DNA of 11,064 bases from Christensenella sp. UBA7707 (GCA_002482435.1 DLFZ01000035.1:240-11303), one strand, 5' to 3'; positions 1 through 5,189 are shown, numbered from the stretch's first letter. Program-made: numbers and translations. The notes: generated by a model not told the origin, from the sequence alone.

Positions 1-62
1 CGCGCTGGATTTAGGTTCCAGTGCCCACAGGCGTATGAGTTCGACTCTCTTCGCCCGCACCA
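1..62 (+). tRNA. tRNA-Leu(TAG), 3' part only
   Basis: The window opens inside a tRNA gene. A 5-bp anticodon stem (5-9 with 17-21) closes a 7-nt loop (10-16) with anticodon TAG at 12-14, which reads CUA/CUN leucine codons. A long variable arm follows (about 22-34), as expected for tRNA-Leu, then a T-loop TTCGACT at 40-46, the 3' acceptor strand at 52-58, discriminator A59 and an encoded CCA at 60-62. The D-arm and 5' acceptor strand lie outside the window. It is the first visible member of a tRNA cluster on this strand. Confidence 0.9.
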
Positions 63-106
63 AATTTTTTAGCGGGATGGAGTTTTCGCAATCGCGCGGG
101 GGCCAT

Positions 107-180
107 GCGGGTATAGTGTAATGGTAACACATTAGCCTTCCAAGCTGAGATAGTGGGTTCGAGTCCCATTACCCGCTCCA
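107..180 (+). tRNA. tRNA-Gly(TCC)
   Basis: Complete 74-nt tRNA. The acceptor strand GCGGGTA (107-113) pairs with TACCCGC (170-176); the discriminator is T177 and CCA is encoded at 178-180. The anticodon stem TTAGC/GCTGA encloses the loop CTTCCAA, giving anticodon TCC, which reads GGA/GGG glycine codons. The T-loop TTCGAGT is intact. It lies 44 nt after tRNA-Leu with no promoter visible between them, so the two are probably co-transcribed. Confidence 0.96.
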
Positions 181-206
181 TTCCCTGAAACGGATGTATG
201 TCATGT

Positions 207-225
207 AAAAAGCTTTCGTGCTTTT
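207..225 (+). terminator. Weak hairpin after tRNA-Gly(TCC)
   Basis: AAAAGC (208-213) pairs with GCTTTT (220-225) around a 6-nt loop, so the 3' side of the stem is itself U-rich. It lies between tRNA-Gly(TCC) and the promoter of the next tRNA operon, where a terminator is expected. The stem is only 6 bp and mostly A-T, so this is a tentative call. Confidence 0.3.
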
Positions 226-240
226 GTGCTTGCTTCTTGC

Positions 241-269
241 TTGACAACCAAAACACGCTGCGCTATAAT
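241..269 (+). promoter_or_regulatory. Consensus sigma-A promoter for tRNA-Gly(GCC)-tRNA-Lys(CTT)
   Basis: A perfect -35 TTGACA (241-246) and a perfect -10 TATAAT (264-269) are separated by exactly 17 nt. Transcription should begin near 276, about 20 nt before the mature 5' end of tRNA-Gly(GCC). A full-consensus promoter fits a stable-RNA operon. With the terminator after tRNA-Lys it defines a two-tRNA transcription unit. Confidence 0.93.
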
Positions 270-296
270 GTAAAACGTTCGCGACACGCGAAACAC

Positions 297-372
297 GCGG
301 GAGTAGCTCATTCGGTAGAGCGCCGCCTTGCCAAGGCGGAGGTGGCGGGTTCGAGCCCCGTCTCCCGCTCCA
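297..372 (+). tRNA. tRNA-Gly(GCC)
   Basis: Complete 76-nt tRNA. The acceptor strand GCGGGAG (297-303) pairs with CTCCCGC (362-368); discriminator T369 and encoded CCA 370-372. The anticodon stem CCGCC/GGCGG closes the loop TTGCCAA, giving GCC, which reads GGC/GGU glycine codons. Together with tRNA-Gly(TCC) 116 nt upstream, two glycine isoacceptors are encoded here. It is the first gene after the consensus promoter. Confidence 0.97.
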
Positions 373-375
373 TTT

Positions 376-451
376 GGGCCGTTAGCTCAGTTGGTAGAGC
401 ACCTGACTCTTAATCAGGGTGTCCCGGGTTCGAGCCCCTGACGGCCCACCA
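376..451 (+). tRNA. tRNA-Lys(CTT)
   Basis: Complete 76-nt tRNA, 3 nt after tRNA-Gly(GCC). The acceptor strand GGGCCGT (376-382) pairs with ACGGCCC (441-447); discriminator A448 and encoded CCA 449-451. The anticodon stem CCTGA/TCAGG encloses CTCTTAA, giving CTT for lysine AAG codons. This gene is the parent of three partial copies nearby: an inverted copy of its 3' end at 491-513, a short diverged direct copy at 677-691 and a 30-nt direct copy at 1017-1046. Confidence 0.97.
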
Positions 452-513
452 AAGCAAAATACCACCCCATGCGGGTGGTATTTTGTTTTGTGTGCCGTCA
501 TAAAGGGCTCGAA
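429..513. repeat. Long imperfect inverted repeat between the tRNA-Lys 3' end and its downstream flank
   Basis: The tRNA-Lys segment from the T-loop to CCA (429-451) is complementary to 487-513. Bases 429-437 pair with 505-513 (9 bp), 439-445 with 494-500 (7 bp), 447-449 with 490-492, and 451-453 with 487-489. G454-T486 would be a wobble pair, and the helix then runs into the 13-bp terminator stem. In all about 36 pairs are interrupted only by a small internal loop, one mismatch and one bulge. The right arm is therefore an inverted, slightly diverged copy of the tRNA 3' end. Confidence 0.8.
455..490 (+). terminator. Strong intrinsic terminator of the tRNA-Gly-tRNA-Lys unit
   Basis: Thirteen consecutive base pairs (455-467 with 473-485) close a 5-nt loop and are followed by TTTTG. 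The lower stem is A-T rich and the upper stem is CCACCC/GGGTGG. It starts 4 nt after the encoded CCA of tRNA-Lys. It is also the core of a much longer imperfect inverted repeat, 429-513, that reaches back into the tRNA. Confidence 0.92.
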
Positions 514-676
514 GACGCGGCCGCGCAGCGGCAAAAACGCTCCGGTAGAGCGTTTTTAGCGGTCGGAATTTCGTGCCCGGCCGTCCTGCGTAGTACGGAG
601 TCGCCCTCGGCGGGAAACCCCTCAGGCACTTGGCCTGCGAGCCTCCTCAAGTAAAGGCCTGCCGCTGGCCAAAAAT
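514..676. repeat. GC-rich structured non-coding element, possibly an interspersed repeat
   Basis: This stretch carries no credible gene but many short inverted repeats. CAGGC (623-627) pairs with GCCTG (633-637) around the loop ACTTG. GCCT (641-644) pairs with AGGC (655-658) around a loop containing CAAGT. GGCC at 656-659 can pair with GGCC at 667-670. The first loop is exactly complementary to CAAGT in the second, so a loop-loop contact is possible. The chain of GC-rich hairpins around a segment GGGAAACCCCTCAGGC resembles, from memory, interspersed palindromic repeats of gut Clostridia. That likeness is not verified, and no second copy exists in this window. Confidence 0.4.
533..557. terminator. 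Bidirectional terminator-like hairpin
   Basis: AAAAACGCT (533-541) pairs with AGCGTTTTT (549-557), with C542-G548 as an extra pair. The A/T run at each foot lets it act as an intrinsic terminator on either strand. On the minus strand it would end transcription coming from tlp before it runs antisense into the tRNAs. On the plus strand it is a second barrier behind the tRNA-Lys terminator. It may alternatively be part of the repeat-like element that follows. Confidence 0.55.
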
Positions 677-691
677 CGAGTCTCTGACGGC
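677..691 (+). repeat. Short diverged direct copy of the tRNA-Lys 3' end
   Basis: Positions 677-691 match tRNA-Lys 431-445 (T-loop to 3' acceptor strand) at 13 of 15 bases, with C-to-T differences at 681 and 683. The match stops at the next base. It lies just beyond the 3' end of tlp. The length is small enough that chance cannot be excluded, but it is the third tRNA-Lys-like piece within 620 nt. Confidence 0.4.
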
Positions 692-704
692 GGAAACAAT
701 GACG

Positions 705-926
705 TCAACCTTTTTTTCTTGCATCAGCTTCATCTTTGATTTCTTTGCGGAATCCCTTTAAAGCTTGCTCCCGTCTTTCGTTCTTGTCGCGAAGCTCTTC
801 CTTTGTTTTTGGGTTATCCGTGTCATGCATCATTTCATCGGCTGCTTCAATATTATGGATGGTCGTATCAATATTTTTCTTGATTCTTTCTACGTTATCT
901 TTCCGATTGTCCGGATTTGATTTCAT
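705..926 (-). CDS. tlp: Small acid-soluble spore protein, Tlp family
   Basis: This 73-residue, highly charged, soluble protein has no membrane segment. It matches the Tlp family of small acid-soluble spore proteins: an N-terminal MKSNPDNRKDNVERIKKNI block, a Glu-rich centre with two Met (about residues 27-35), then the family hallmark KNERREQALKGFRKEIKDEADARKK at about 48-72. Members accumulate in the forespore under sigma-G in known spore formers. The start is ATG (924-926) with GAGGAGA 8 nt upstream on the minus strand. A TGAATA at 977-982 (minus-strand reading) resembles a sigma-G -35 box, but I find no convincing matching -10. The gene is more AT-rich than its surroundings and sits alone between the tRNA-Lys gene and its downstream partial copy. 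Confidence 0.88.
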   Translation of the reverse strand: MKSNPDNRKDNVERIKKNIDTTIHNIEAADEMMHDTDNPKTKEELRDKNERREQALKGFRKEIKDEADARKKG

Positions 927-1016
927 AAAACCGTCTCCTCTTGTTTTTTAATACTTTTTGTAGATTTGGATTTTGCTATTCAAATAAAACCCCCACATTT
1001 TTTTCGAGGAGGAGGA

Positions 1017-1046
1017 ACTCTTAATCAAGGTGTCTCGGGTTCGAGC
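1017..1046 (+). repeat. tRNA-Lys relic (anticodon loop to T-loop), att-like direct repeat
   Basis: Positions 1017-1046 match tRNA-Lys(CTT) 406-435 at 28 of 30 bases, at an offset of 611 nt, in the same orientation. The differences are G417 to A1028 and C424 to T1035. The copy keeps the CTT anticodon loop, the 3' anticodon stem, the variable loop, the 5' T-stem and the T-loop. It lacks both acceptor strands and the D-arm, so it is not a tRNA gene. Integrases that target tRNAs use the anticodon-loop to T-loop region as crossover core, so a decayed attachment site is a natural reading. Confidence 0.8.
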
Positions 1047-1227
1047 ATCCAGGAATGGCGCTTATGAGTACAGATAAGAACTCTGGGATTACGCTTCTTT
1101 GTACAGTGAGCTTCGAATGCAAATATTGCCTCGTGGCGAATACCTAAGCCCCTAACGGTGAAATTTGTGAAAAAAACAGTTCTTCTAATCATTCATCTCA
1201 CGCATCACACGGAATTTACAAACAACG

Positions 1228-1306
1228 GAAACCGCAACCCTAACCGTTTTTCCCGTGTTCATTTTTCGCGCCATCCCCTATAATGAAGAAACAGAAACCG
1301 CAACCC
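1228..1306 (+). repeat. 13-bp direct repeat bracketing the Nudix-GNAT promoter
   Basis: GAAACCGCAACCC occurs at 1228-1240 and again at 1294-1306, 66 nt apart, with two of the three preceding bases also shared. The copies lie on either side of the putative -10. They could be binding sites for one regulator or a local duplication scar. Confidence 0.6.
1256..1284 (+). promoter_or_regulatory. Putative promoter of the Nudix-GNAT/ATPase pair
   Basis: A perfect -10 TATAAT lies at 1279-1284. At 17 nt upstream the -35 position (1256-1261) reads TGTTCA, a weak match. Transcription would begin near 1291, giving a leader of about 33 nt before the ATG at 1324. This makes the alternative GTG start at 1255, upstream of the -10, unlikely. 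Confidence 0.5.
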
Positions 1307-1323
1307 ATTTTATGGAGGAACGT

Positions 1324-2307
1324 ATGCCTGACAAAACCTTTGGGGAAAGAATTGAACAGGAAACCTACGTGGACAGGGAAGGTGCGTACCTTATTTGCGT
1401 GCGCGACGGCATGCTTGCTGTGGCGGAAACTTCAAAGGGGTATTTTCTGCCGGGGGGCGGTATGGAAGGCGATGAAACCCACGTAGCGTGCATCAAACGA
1501 GAGGTGCTTGAGGAAACGGGCTTCTCCTGTGAGGTCGGACGCTACATCGGCAGCGGTGATTGCTATTACTTTCATGACAAGCTTGGCTTTTTCCACCCCA
1601 TACAGCATTTTTACGAGGGAAGCGTGGGTGAACGCTTAAGTCTCCCTACCGAGGAGGATCATACGCTCGCGTGGATTCCGATTGGGGATGTTAACACGAA
1701 GCTGAACCCGCTGCAGGCGTGGGCGGTTGAGCGGGTTTTACAGAGCGGCAATTCGGTTCGTTTACGGGACTTTCGACAATCTGACATTGCTGATTATGTG
1801 CGCTGGTTCACCGTGGAGACGGAATGGGGAAACTGGGACGCGCCGTGGGAAACGGAGGAGGAGTCTCCAGAAACGGTTGAAAGGTATTGGACACGCTATT
1901 ACGAACGGCATCAAAACGACGCACCCGACGCCATGTGTTACCGCTTCGAGATTGAGGATGCGCAAGGAACGCACATCGGCTGGGTCTGTGCCTATACGAT
2001 CGACACATTTTTGGAATATTTTGATACAAAAGAAGAAATGCTTGCCATCGGCATCGACATCCCGGCACAGGCACTTCGGCACAAAGGGTACGGCACCGAG
2101 GCGCTTAGGCTGTTTATGAAATATCTAAAGAAAATGGGTGTAAAGAACGTTTACATGCAAACTTGGTCGGGCAATGCGCGAATGATAAGGGTTGCGGAAA
2201 AGCTCGGTTTTCGTGCGTATAAAAGAATCGTAGGCGGGCGGGAAGTGAATGGCAAAAGATATGATGCGCTAACCTTTCAAAAAGAGCTTGGGAGGGTAGC
2301 AATATGA
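1324..2307 (+). CDS. Bifunctional Nudix hydrolase-GNAT acetyltransferase fusion
   Basis: The 327-residue protein has two domains. The N-terminal part (about 15-140) is a Nudix domain with a complete Nudix box at 45-67: G45-x5-E51-x7-R59-E60-V-L-E63-E64-T-G66. It should bind metal and cleave a nucleoside diphosphate linked to another group. The C-terminal part (about 144-323) is a RimJ/RimL-like GNAT domain, with the acetyl-CoA loop R252-H-K-G255-Y-G257 and the conserved N284 in its WSGNARM segment. The N-terminal acetyltransferase signature EWGNWDAPWE is at 167-176. The start is ATG 1324, 5 nt after GGAGG (1314-1318); an in-frame ATG at 1312 overlaps that ribosome site. It overlaps the next gene by 4 nt (ATGA), so the two are translationally coupled. 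Neither substrate can be read from the sequence. Confidence 0.88.
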   Translation: MPDKTFGERIEQETYVDREGAYLICVRDGMLAVAETSKGYFLPGGGMEGDETHVACIKREVLEETGFSCEVGRYIGSGDCYYFHDKLGFFHPIQHFYEGSVGERLSLPTEEDHTLAWIPIGDVNTKLNPLQAWAVERVLQSGNSVRLRDFRQSDIADYVRWFTVETEWGNWDAPWETEEESPETVERYWTRYYERHQNDAPDAMCYRFEIEDAQGTHIGWVCAYTIDTFLEYFDTKEEMLAIGIDIPAQALRHKGYGTEALRLFMKYLKKMGVKNVYMQTWSGNARMIRVAEKLGFRAYKRIVGGREVNGKRYDALTFQKELGRVAI

Positions 2308-3122
2308 TTTTCCTCCGCGCCGTCAAACGAATATCGCCGATTACGCCTGACGATGAATACCCGCTCGGCGCGTCGGTTCTCAAGAGCCTCGAATCGCTTG
2401 TATTTACAAAGCCTGTTACCTTCTTAACGGGGGACAACGGAAGCGGGAAAACTACGCTTCTCGAGCTGATCGCGGCCAAAATAGCCGCAAACCGCATCGA
2501 CGGTGACGCGGCGGATATGCTTGGAAAAGCGGCGCATTTTGAGCAGGCTGAAGGCGCGTTTCGCGCGGAGCTTATGCACAAGCCGCGGCGCTGCATTTAT
2601 TTTCAGGCCGAAGGGTTCATTCGCTATATCGACAGCTACAACGCCATGAAACGGGAGGCGAACAGTGGCCTAAGAGCCGTGAAGGAAAATGCGGGCATAC
2701 GCTCCGCTTACGCAAAGAGCCTTGCCTCCATGCCACACGCGCGAACACTGCATGAGTTGAATGCGCTTTACGAAAACGATATTGCAGCCCGCTCACATGG
2801 GGAGGGTTTTTTGGACTTTTTCGGTGCGCGCATCGGGGAAAAGGGCCTATACCTATTGGACGAACCTGAGGCCGCGCTCACGTTTTACAACCAATATGTG
2901 CTCATGAACATGCTTGCACACGCGCAAATGAATGAGAGCCAGTTTATCATATCCACTCACTCGCCGGTGCTGCTCGCGTATCCGGATGCGTGCATCTACG
3001 AAATCAAAAACGGTGAAATAGAAAAAAGCGATTATAAATCGCTCGAAAACGTAAAGTTTCTTTCTGCATTTCTCGCGGATACCCCTAGGTATACCAAGGA
3101 CATTTTTAAAAATGAGGATTAG
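2304..3122 (+). CDS. P-loop ATPase of the ABC-like AAA class (COG3910-like)
   Basis: This 272-residue soluble ATPase shows Walker A G43-DNGSGKTT-51, an ABC-like signature S164-HGEG-168, Walker B and catalytic Glu in GLYLLDEPEAAL (D186, E187), and a switch His in FIISTHSPVLL (H219). No transmembrane segment or permease is associated. The short insert between Walker A and signature lacks a long coiled coil, so it is not an SMC or RecN. Length and layout fit the predicted ATPases of COG3910. The start ATG (2304-2306) overlaps the Nudix-GNAT stop and has GGAGGG 7 nt upstream (2291-2296). Similar ATPase cores occur in OLD-like and other defence ATPases, but no TOPRIM or nuclease domain is fused or adjacent, so a defence role is unsupported. 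Confidence 0.85.
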   Translation: MIFLRAVKRISPITPDDEYPLGASVLKSLESLVFTKPVTFLTGDNGSGKTTLLELIAAKIAANRIDGDAADMLGKAAHFEQAEGAFRAELMHKPRRCIYFQAEGFIRYIDSYNAMKREANSGLRAVKENAGIRSAYAKSLASMPHARTLHELNALYENDIAARSHGEGFLDFFGARIGEKGLYLLDEPEAALTFYNQYVLMNMLAHAQMNESQFIISTHSPVLLAYPDACIYEIKNGEIEKSDYKSLENVKFLSAFLADTPRYTKDIFKNED

Positions 3123-3394
3123 TCTTTCAGATCGTCTTCCTCTACTTGCCTTACACCGCTCGGATCCACGCGGTACACTGTGTATGCCTCGCGCGGCACG
3201 CCCGTCTTAGGCAGCGCGGCAAAAAGAAGGGGCAAATGCTCTTCCTCCACGCGCAAGGATATGCCGCAGCTTTGCGTTATCTCTCGTAGCGTGGGCATTG
3301 CGGCAATCGGTACGGCATCCTTCAAGCGCGCTTCCATGAGCATGGCGTAGTGCGTGGAGCGAAACGACAGCATATAGTAGGCATTTTTGCGCAT
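3119..3394 (-). CDS. DUF3343 family protein (putative Se/S carrier-like)
   Basis: The 91-residue protein matches the DUF3343 (Se/S-carrier-like) family. It begins with RKNAYYMLSFRSTHYAMLMEARLK, then PTLREITQSCGISLRV with the conserved cysteine C43. Family members lie beside YedF, and yedF starts on the other strand 191 nt away. A role in handling selenium or persulfide sulfur is inferred from family and neighbourhood. An open frame extends upstream to 3469, but ATG 3392-3394 has GGAGGA 5 nt before it and matches the family's N terminus, so I chose it. The acidic C-terminal tail (EEDD, 85-88) overlaps the ATPase stop by 4 nt tail-to-tail. Confidence 0.85.
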   Translation of the reverse strand: MRKNAYYMLSFRSTHYAMLMEARLKDAVPIAAMPTLREITQSCGISLRVEEEHLPLLFAALPKTGVPREAYTVYRVDPSGVRQVEEDDLKD

Positions 3395-3457
3395 AAATTC
3401 CTCCGAAAAACAGCGGGTGCGGTGCGCCGCACCAAAGCGTGCTTTAAGCACAACCCT

Positions 3458-3485
3458 AGTATAGCACATTGCGCGCGGTTGACAA
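3458..3485 (-). promoter_or_regulatory. Promoter for the DUF3343 gene
   Basis: Read on the minus strand, -35 TTGTCA (3480-3485) and -10 TATACT (3458-3463) are 16 nt apart. The -35 occupies nearly the same bases as the -35 of the oppositely oriented yedF promoter. Confidence 0.65.
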
Positions 3486-3508
3486 TCTTACGCACAGGGC
3501 GTTATATT
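3479..3508 (+). promoter_or_regulatory. Promoter for yedF
   Basis: A perfect -35 TTGACA (3479-3484) is followed after 18 nt by -10 TATATT (3503-3508). Initiation near 3515 would leave about 70 nt of leader. The leader contains an extra purine-rich AAGGAGGAGA (3511-3520) with no good start codon at the right distance. Confidence 0.75.
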
Positions 3509-3585
3509 GGAAGGAGGAGAACGCGTACCCTTGTATGGTTTTCTTTTCTTAAAAATCGGCGCATCGGCAAAGGAGAATGACAGCA

Positions 3586-4200
3586 ATGGCAAAAACCATC
3601 GACGCCTTCGGGCAGGCGTGCCCCCTGCCCGTGATTTTGGCAAAAAAAGCGGCAGACGCAGGGGAAACCGAGTTTACCGTTCGTGTGGACAATGAAACCG
3701 CCGTGCAAAACCTCAAACGCTTTGCAGCCGACCGTGGCTTTTTGGTAGAGGAAAACAATGTGGAGGGCGGCTTTTCAATCGCGCTGAAAAAGCAGGCGGA
3801 GAACGGCAAAAATGCCGATAAAAAAACGGAAACGCCCGCGGGCAACCCGTCGTTTGCGGGCTGCGGCACGAGCGTTTTTATTGGCAAGGAATATGTAGGC
3901 GCGGGGGATGAGGCGCTTGGCGCACAGCTGATGAAGATGTTCCTCTACACCCTTTCACAAGGAGACGACGTTCCGTCGTCGGTGCTTTTTATGAACGGGG
4001 GCGTAAAACTGCCAACACTCGGCGAGGAGCAGGTCATCACAAGCATACAAACGCTCATCGAGCGTGGCTGTGAGGTGCTTGTTTGCGGCGCATGCCTCAA
4101 CTTTTACGGTTTGCAGGAAAAGCTAAAGGCCGGCACGGTAAGCAACATGTACGAAATTGTTTTGAGAATGCAAACGGCCGCCAAGGTAATCTCCGTTTAA
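3586..4200 (+). CDS. yedF: Selenium metabolism protein YedF
   Basis: The 204-residue protein has a TusA-like domain at 1-70 with the sulfurtransferase-type CPxP motif C12-P-L-P15. A Lys/Glu-rich linker (68-86) leads to a C-terminal DsrE-like domain (about 92-204) with cysteines C93, C162, C167 and C170, the last two in VCGACLNFYGL. This is the fused layout of YedF, found in many selenium-using anaerobes. Involvement in selenium metabolism is a family inference; no selA, selB or selD gene is in the window. ATG 3586 lies 9 nt after AAGGAGA; an in-frame ATG at 3577 directly abuts that site and is less likely. It diverges from the DUF3343 gene and ends with a 4-nt tail-to-tail overlap on the DUF4003 gene. 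Confidence 0.92.
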   Translation: MAKTIDAFGQACPLPVILAKKAADAGETEFTVRVDNETAVQNLKRFAADRGFLVEENNVEGGFSIALKKQAENGKNADKKTETPAGNPSFAGCGTSVFIGKEYVGAGDEALGAQLMKMFLYTLSQGDDVPSSVLFMNGGVKLPTLGEEQVITSIQTLIERGCEVLVCGACLNFYGLQEKLKAGTVSNMYEIVLRMQTAAKVISV

Positions 4201-5189
4201 GTGGACGAGGCCGATGCCGCCGCTGCGGAAGCTGCGGCTGCCACAGCGATGGCGGTTTGTTGGGCGATCACAAGGCTGACGATGCTGGAAGAGAGCGACG
4301 TGCGGAGCACGCCGCTTTTTGCTTGCTCCAGCGATTCGAGCGCCACAAGGCCAGCGCTAAAAAGCAGCAGTTCCTGCTTGCTGGCCGACGACCAAATGCC
4401 AAAGCCCTTTTCCCCGCGAAGCCTGTAGAACATCTCGGCCACCCTTTGGCAAATCAAGTCCGTGCTTTCGGGCAAAAGCGCGAGCACGCCGAGCGAGGAA
4501 ATGCCATACTGACGGTCGAAGCGAAGCTTCTTTTCGCGAAGCATTTCATAAAGCGCACATACACGCTCGCGCACGCCGCTTTGGGATTGCCCCATGACCA
4601 GCGTTTGTGAAAGCGCCTGCACGCCTGTGCCGGAATGGAATAGCGGCTTAAAGTACTGAAAATCGTCTTCCATTCTTGAAAGCCCCTCTTCCACGTCGAG
4701 CGGAGAAAGCGCGAGCATCGCAGAAAAGATCACATCGTCATTGCCGGTTATGAACCAATGCTGCCGCCGCATTCCCTCGTAAAATGCGCGGGCACGTGAA
4801 GCGATGGCGGAAACGTCGCCTTCGGGTGCATACTGCGCGCATTGGCATGCGGCAAGCGCGAGAAATTCCGAAGGGGGAAAACGGCTTTGCTTCAGTGCGT
4901 CGTAATAGCTGAGCGCTTTTTGCAAGCAAAGCTCTCGATCCGGCGCGAGCGCGATGATTGCCGCTGCGCTTAAAGCGGTTGAACTACGAAACATAGAAAA
5001 GAAGCCTGTGTTCTTTTTGATTAGGGAACGGCCATCCTCAAAGGCGTAAAGGTCGGCTTCGCGATCATGTGCGGTAAACACAAAAGCGCTGAGCCGAAGC
5101 ATATGCGAATCCTGCCAGCGGTAAGCGGAGCGCAAAGAAGTGGTGTTGCGCACAAAAAGCGTAAGCCGTTTTTCGAGGAATGGTTCCAT
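4197..5189 (-). CDS. DUF4003 family protein
   Basis: This 330-residue, mostly helical, soluble protein matches DUF4003, a Firmicute family of unknown function. It has no signal peptide or membrane segment. Recognisable segments are HMLRLSAFVFTAHDRE near residue 30, KKNTGFFSMFRSSTALSAAAIIAL (58-81), EGMRRQHWFITGNDDVIFSAMLAL (138-161) and LRFDRQYGISSLGVLALL (221-238). The last 20 or so residues are a low-complexity Ala/Ser tail with few charges. The start ATG (5187-5189) has AGGAGG 5 nt upstream. An extended -10 lies further upstream, and a terminator separates the gene from the tgl operon, so it is probably monocistronic. Confidence 0.82.
   Translation of the reverse strand: MEPFLEKRLTLFVRNTTSLRSAYRWQDSHMLRLSAFVFTAHDREADLYAFEDGRSLIKKNTGFFSMFRSSTALSAAAIIALAPDRELCLQKALSYYDALKQSRFPPSEFLALAACQCAQYAPEGDVSAIASRARAFYEGMRRQHWFITGNDDVIFSAMLALSPLDVEEGLSRMEDDFQYFKPLFHSGTGVQALSQTLVMGQSQSGVRERVCALYEMLREKKLRFDRQYGISSLGVLALLPESTDLICQRVAEMFYRLRGEKGFGIWSSASKQELLLFSAGLVALESLEQAKSGVLRTSLSSSIVSLVIAQQTAIAVAAAASAAAASASST

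Larger units (their letters stand above)
1047..1323. other. Gene-poor spacer between the tRNA-Lys relic and the Nudix-GNAT gene
   Basis: No convincing coding sequence is visible. A 27-codon reading frame at 1064-1147 contains three cysteines but has only a poor ribosome site. The 3' part holds a 13-bp direct repeat (1228-1240 and 1294-1306) and a probable promoter -10 at 1279-1284 for the next gene. The rest looks like decayed sequence. Confidence 0.5.

Noticed and set aside
469..654. Open frame of 61 codons after tRNA-Lys
   Set aside because: It runs through the terminator and the hairpin-rich element, has no ribosome site and no recognisable product.
1064..1147. 27-codon frame with three cysteines, ending SFECKYCLVANT, vaguely like a radical-SAM cluster motif
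   Set aside because: The cysteine spacing is C-x5-C-x2-C rather than C-x3-C-x2-C, the ribosome site is poor and the frame ends at once. At best it is a fragment of a lost gene.
2304..3122. The ATPase as part of an anti-phage defence system
   Set aside because: No nuclease, TOPRIM, toxin or other effector gene is fused or adjacent; only the ATPase core is shared with defence ATPases.
3511..3552. Possible leader peptide in the yedF leader (AAGGAGGAGA followed by a short ATG frame at 3535)
   Set aside because: The gap to the ATG is about 14 nt and the frame is only five codons; nothing indicates an attenuator.
4201..4428. Ala-rich plus-strand frame directly after yedF
   Set aside because: It is the antisense image of the Ala/Ser tail of the DUF4003 gene, without its own ribosome site.
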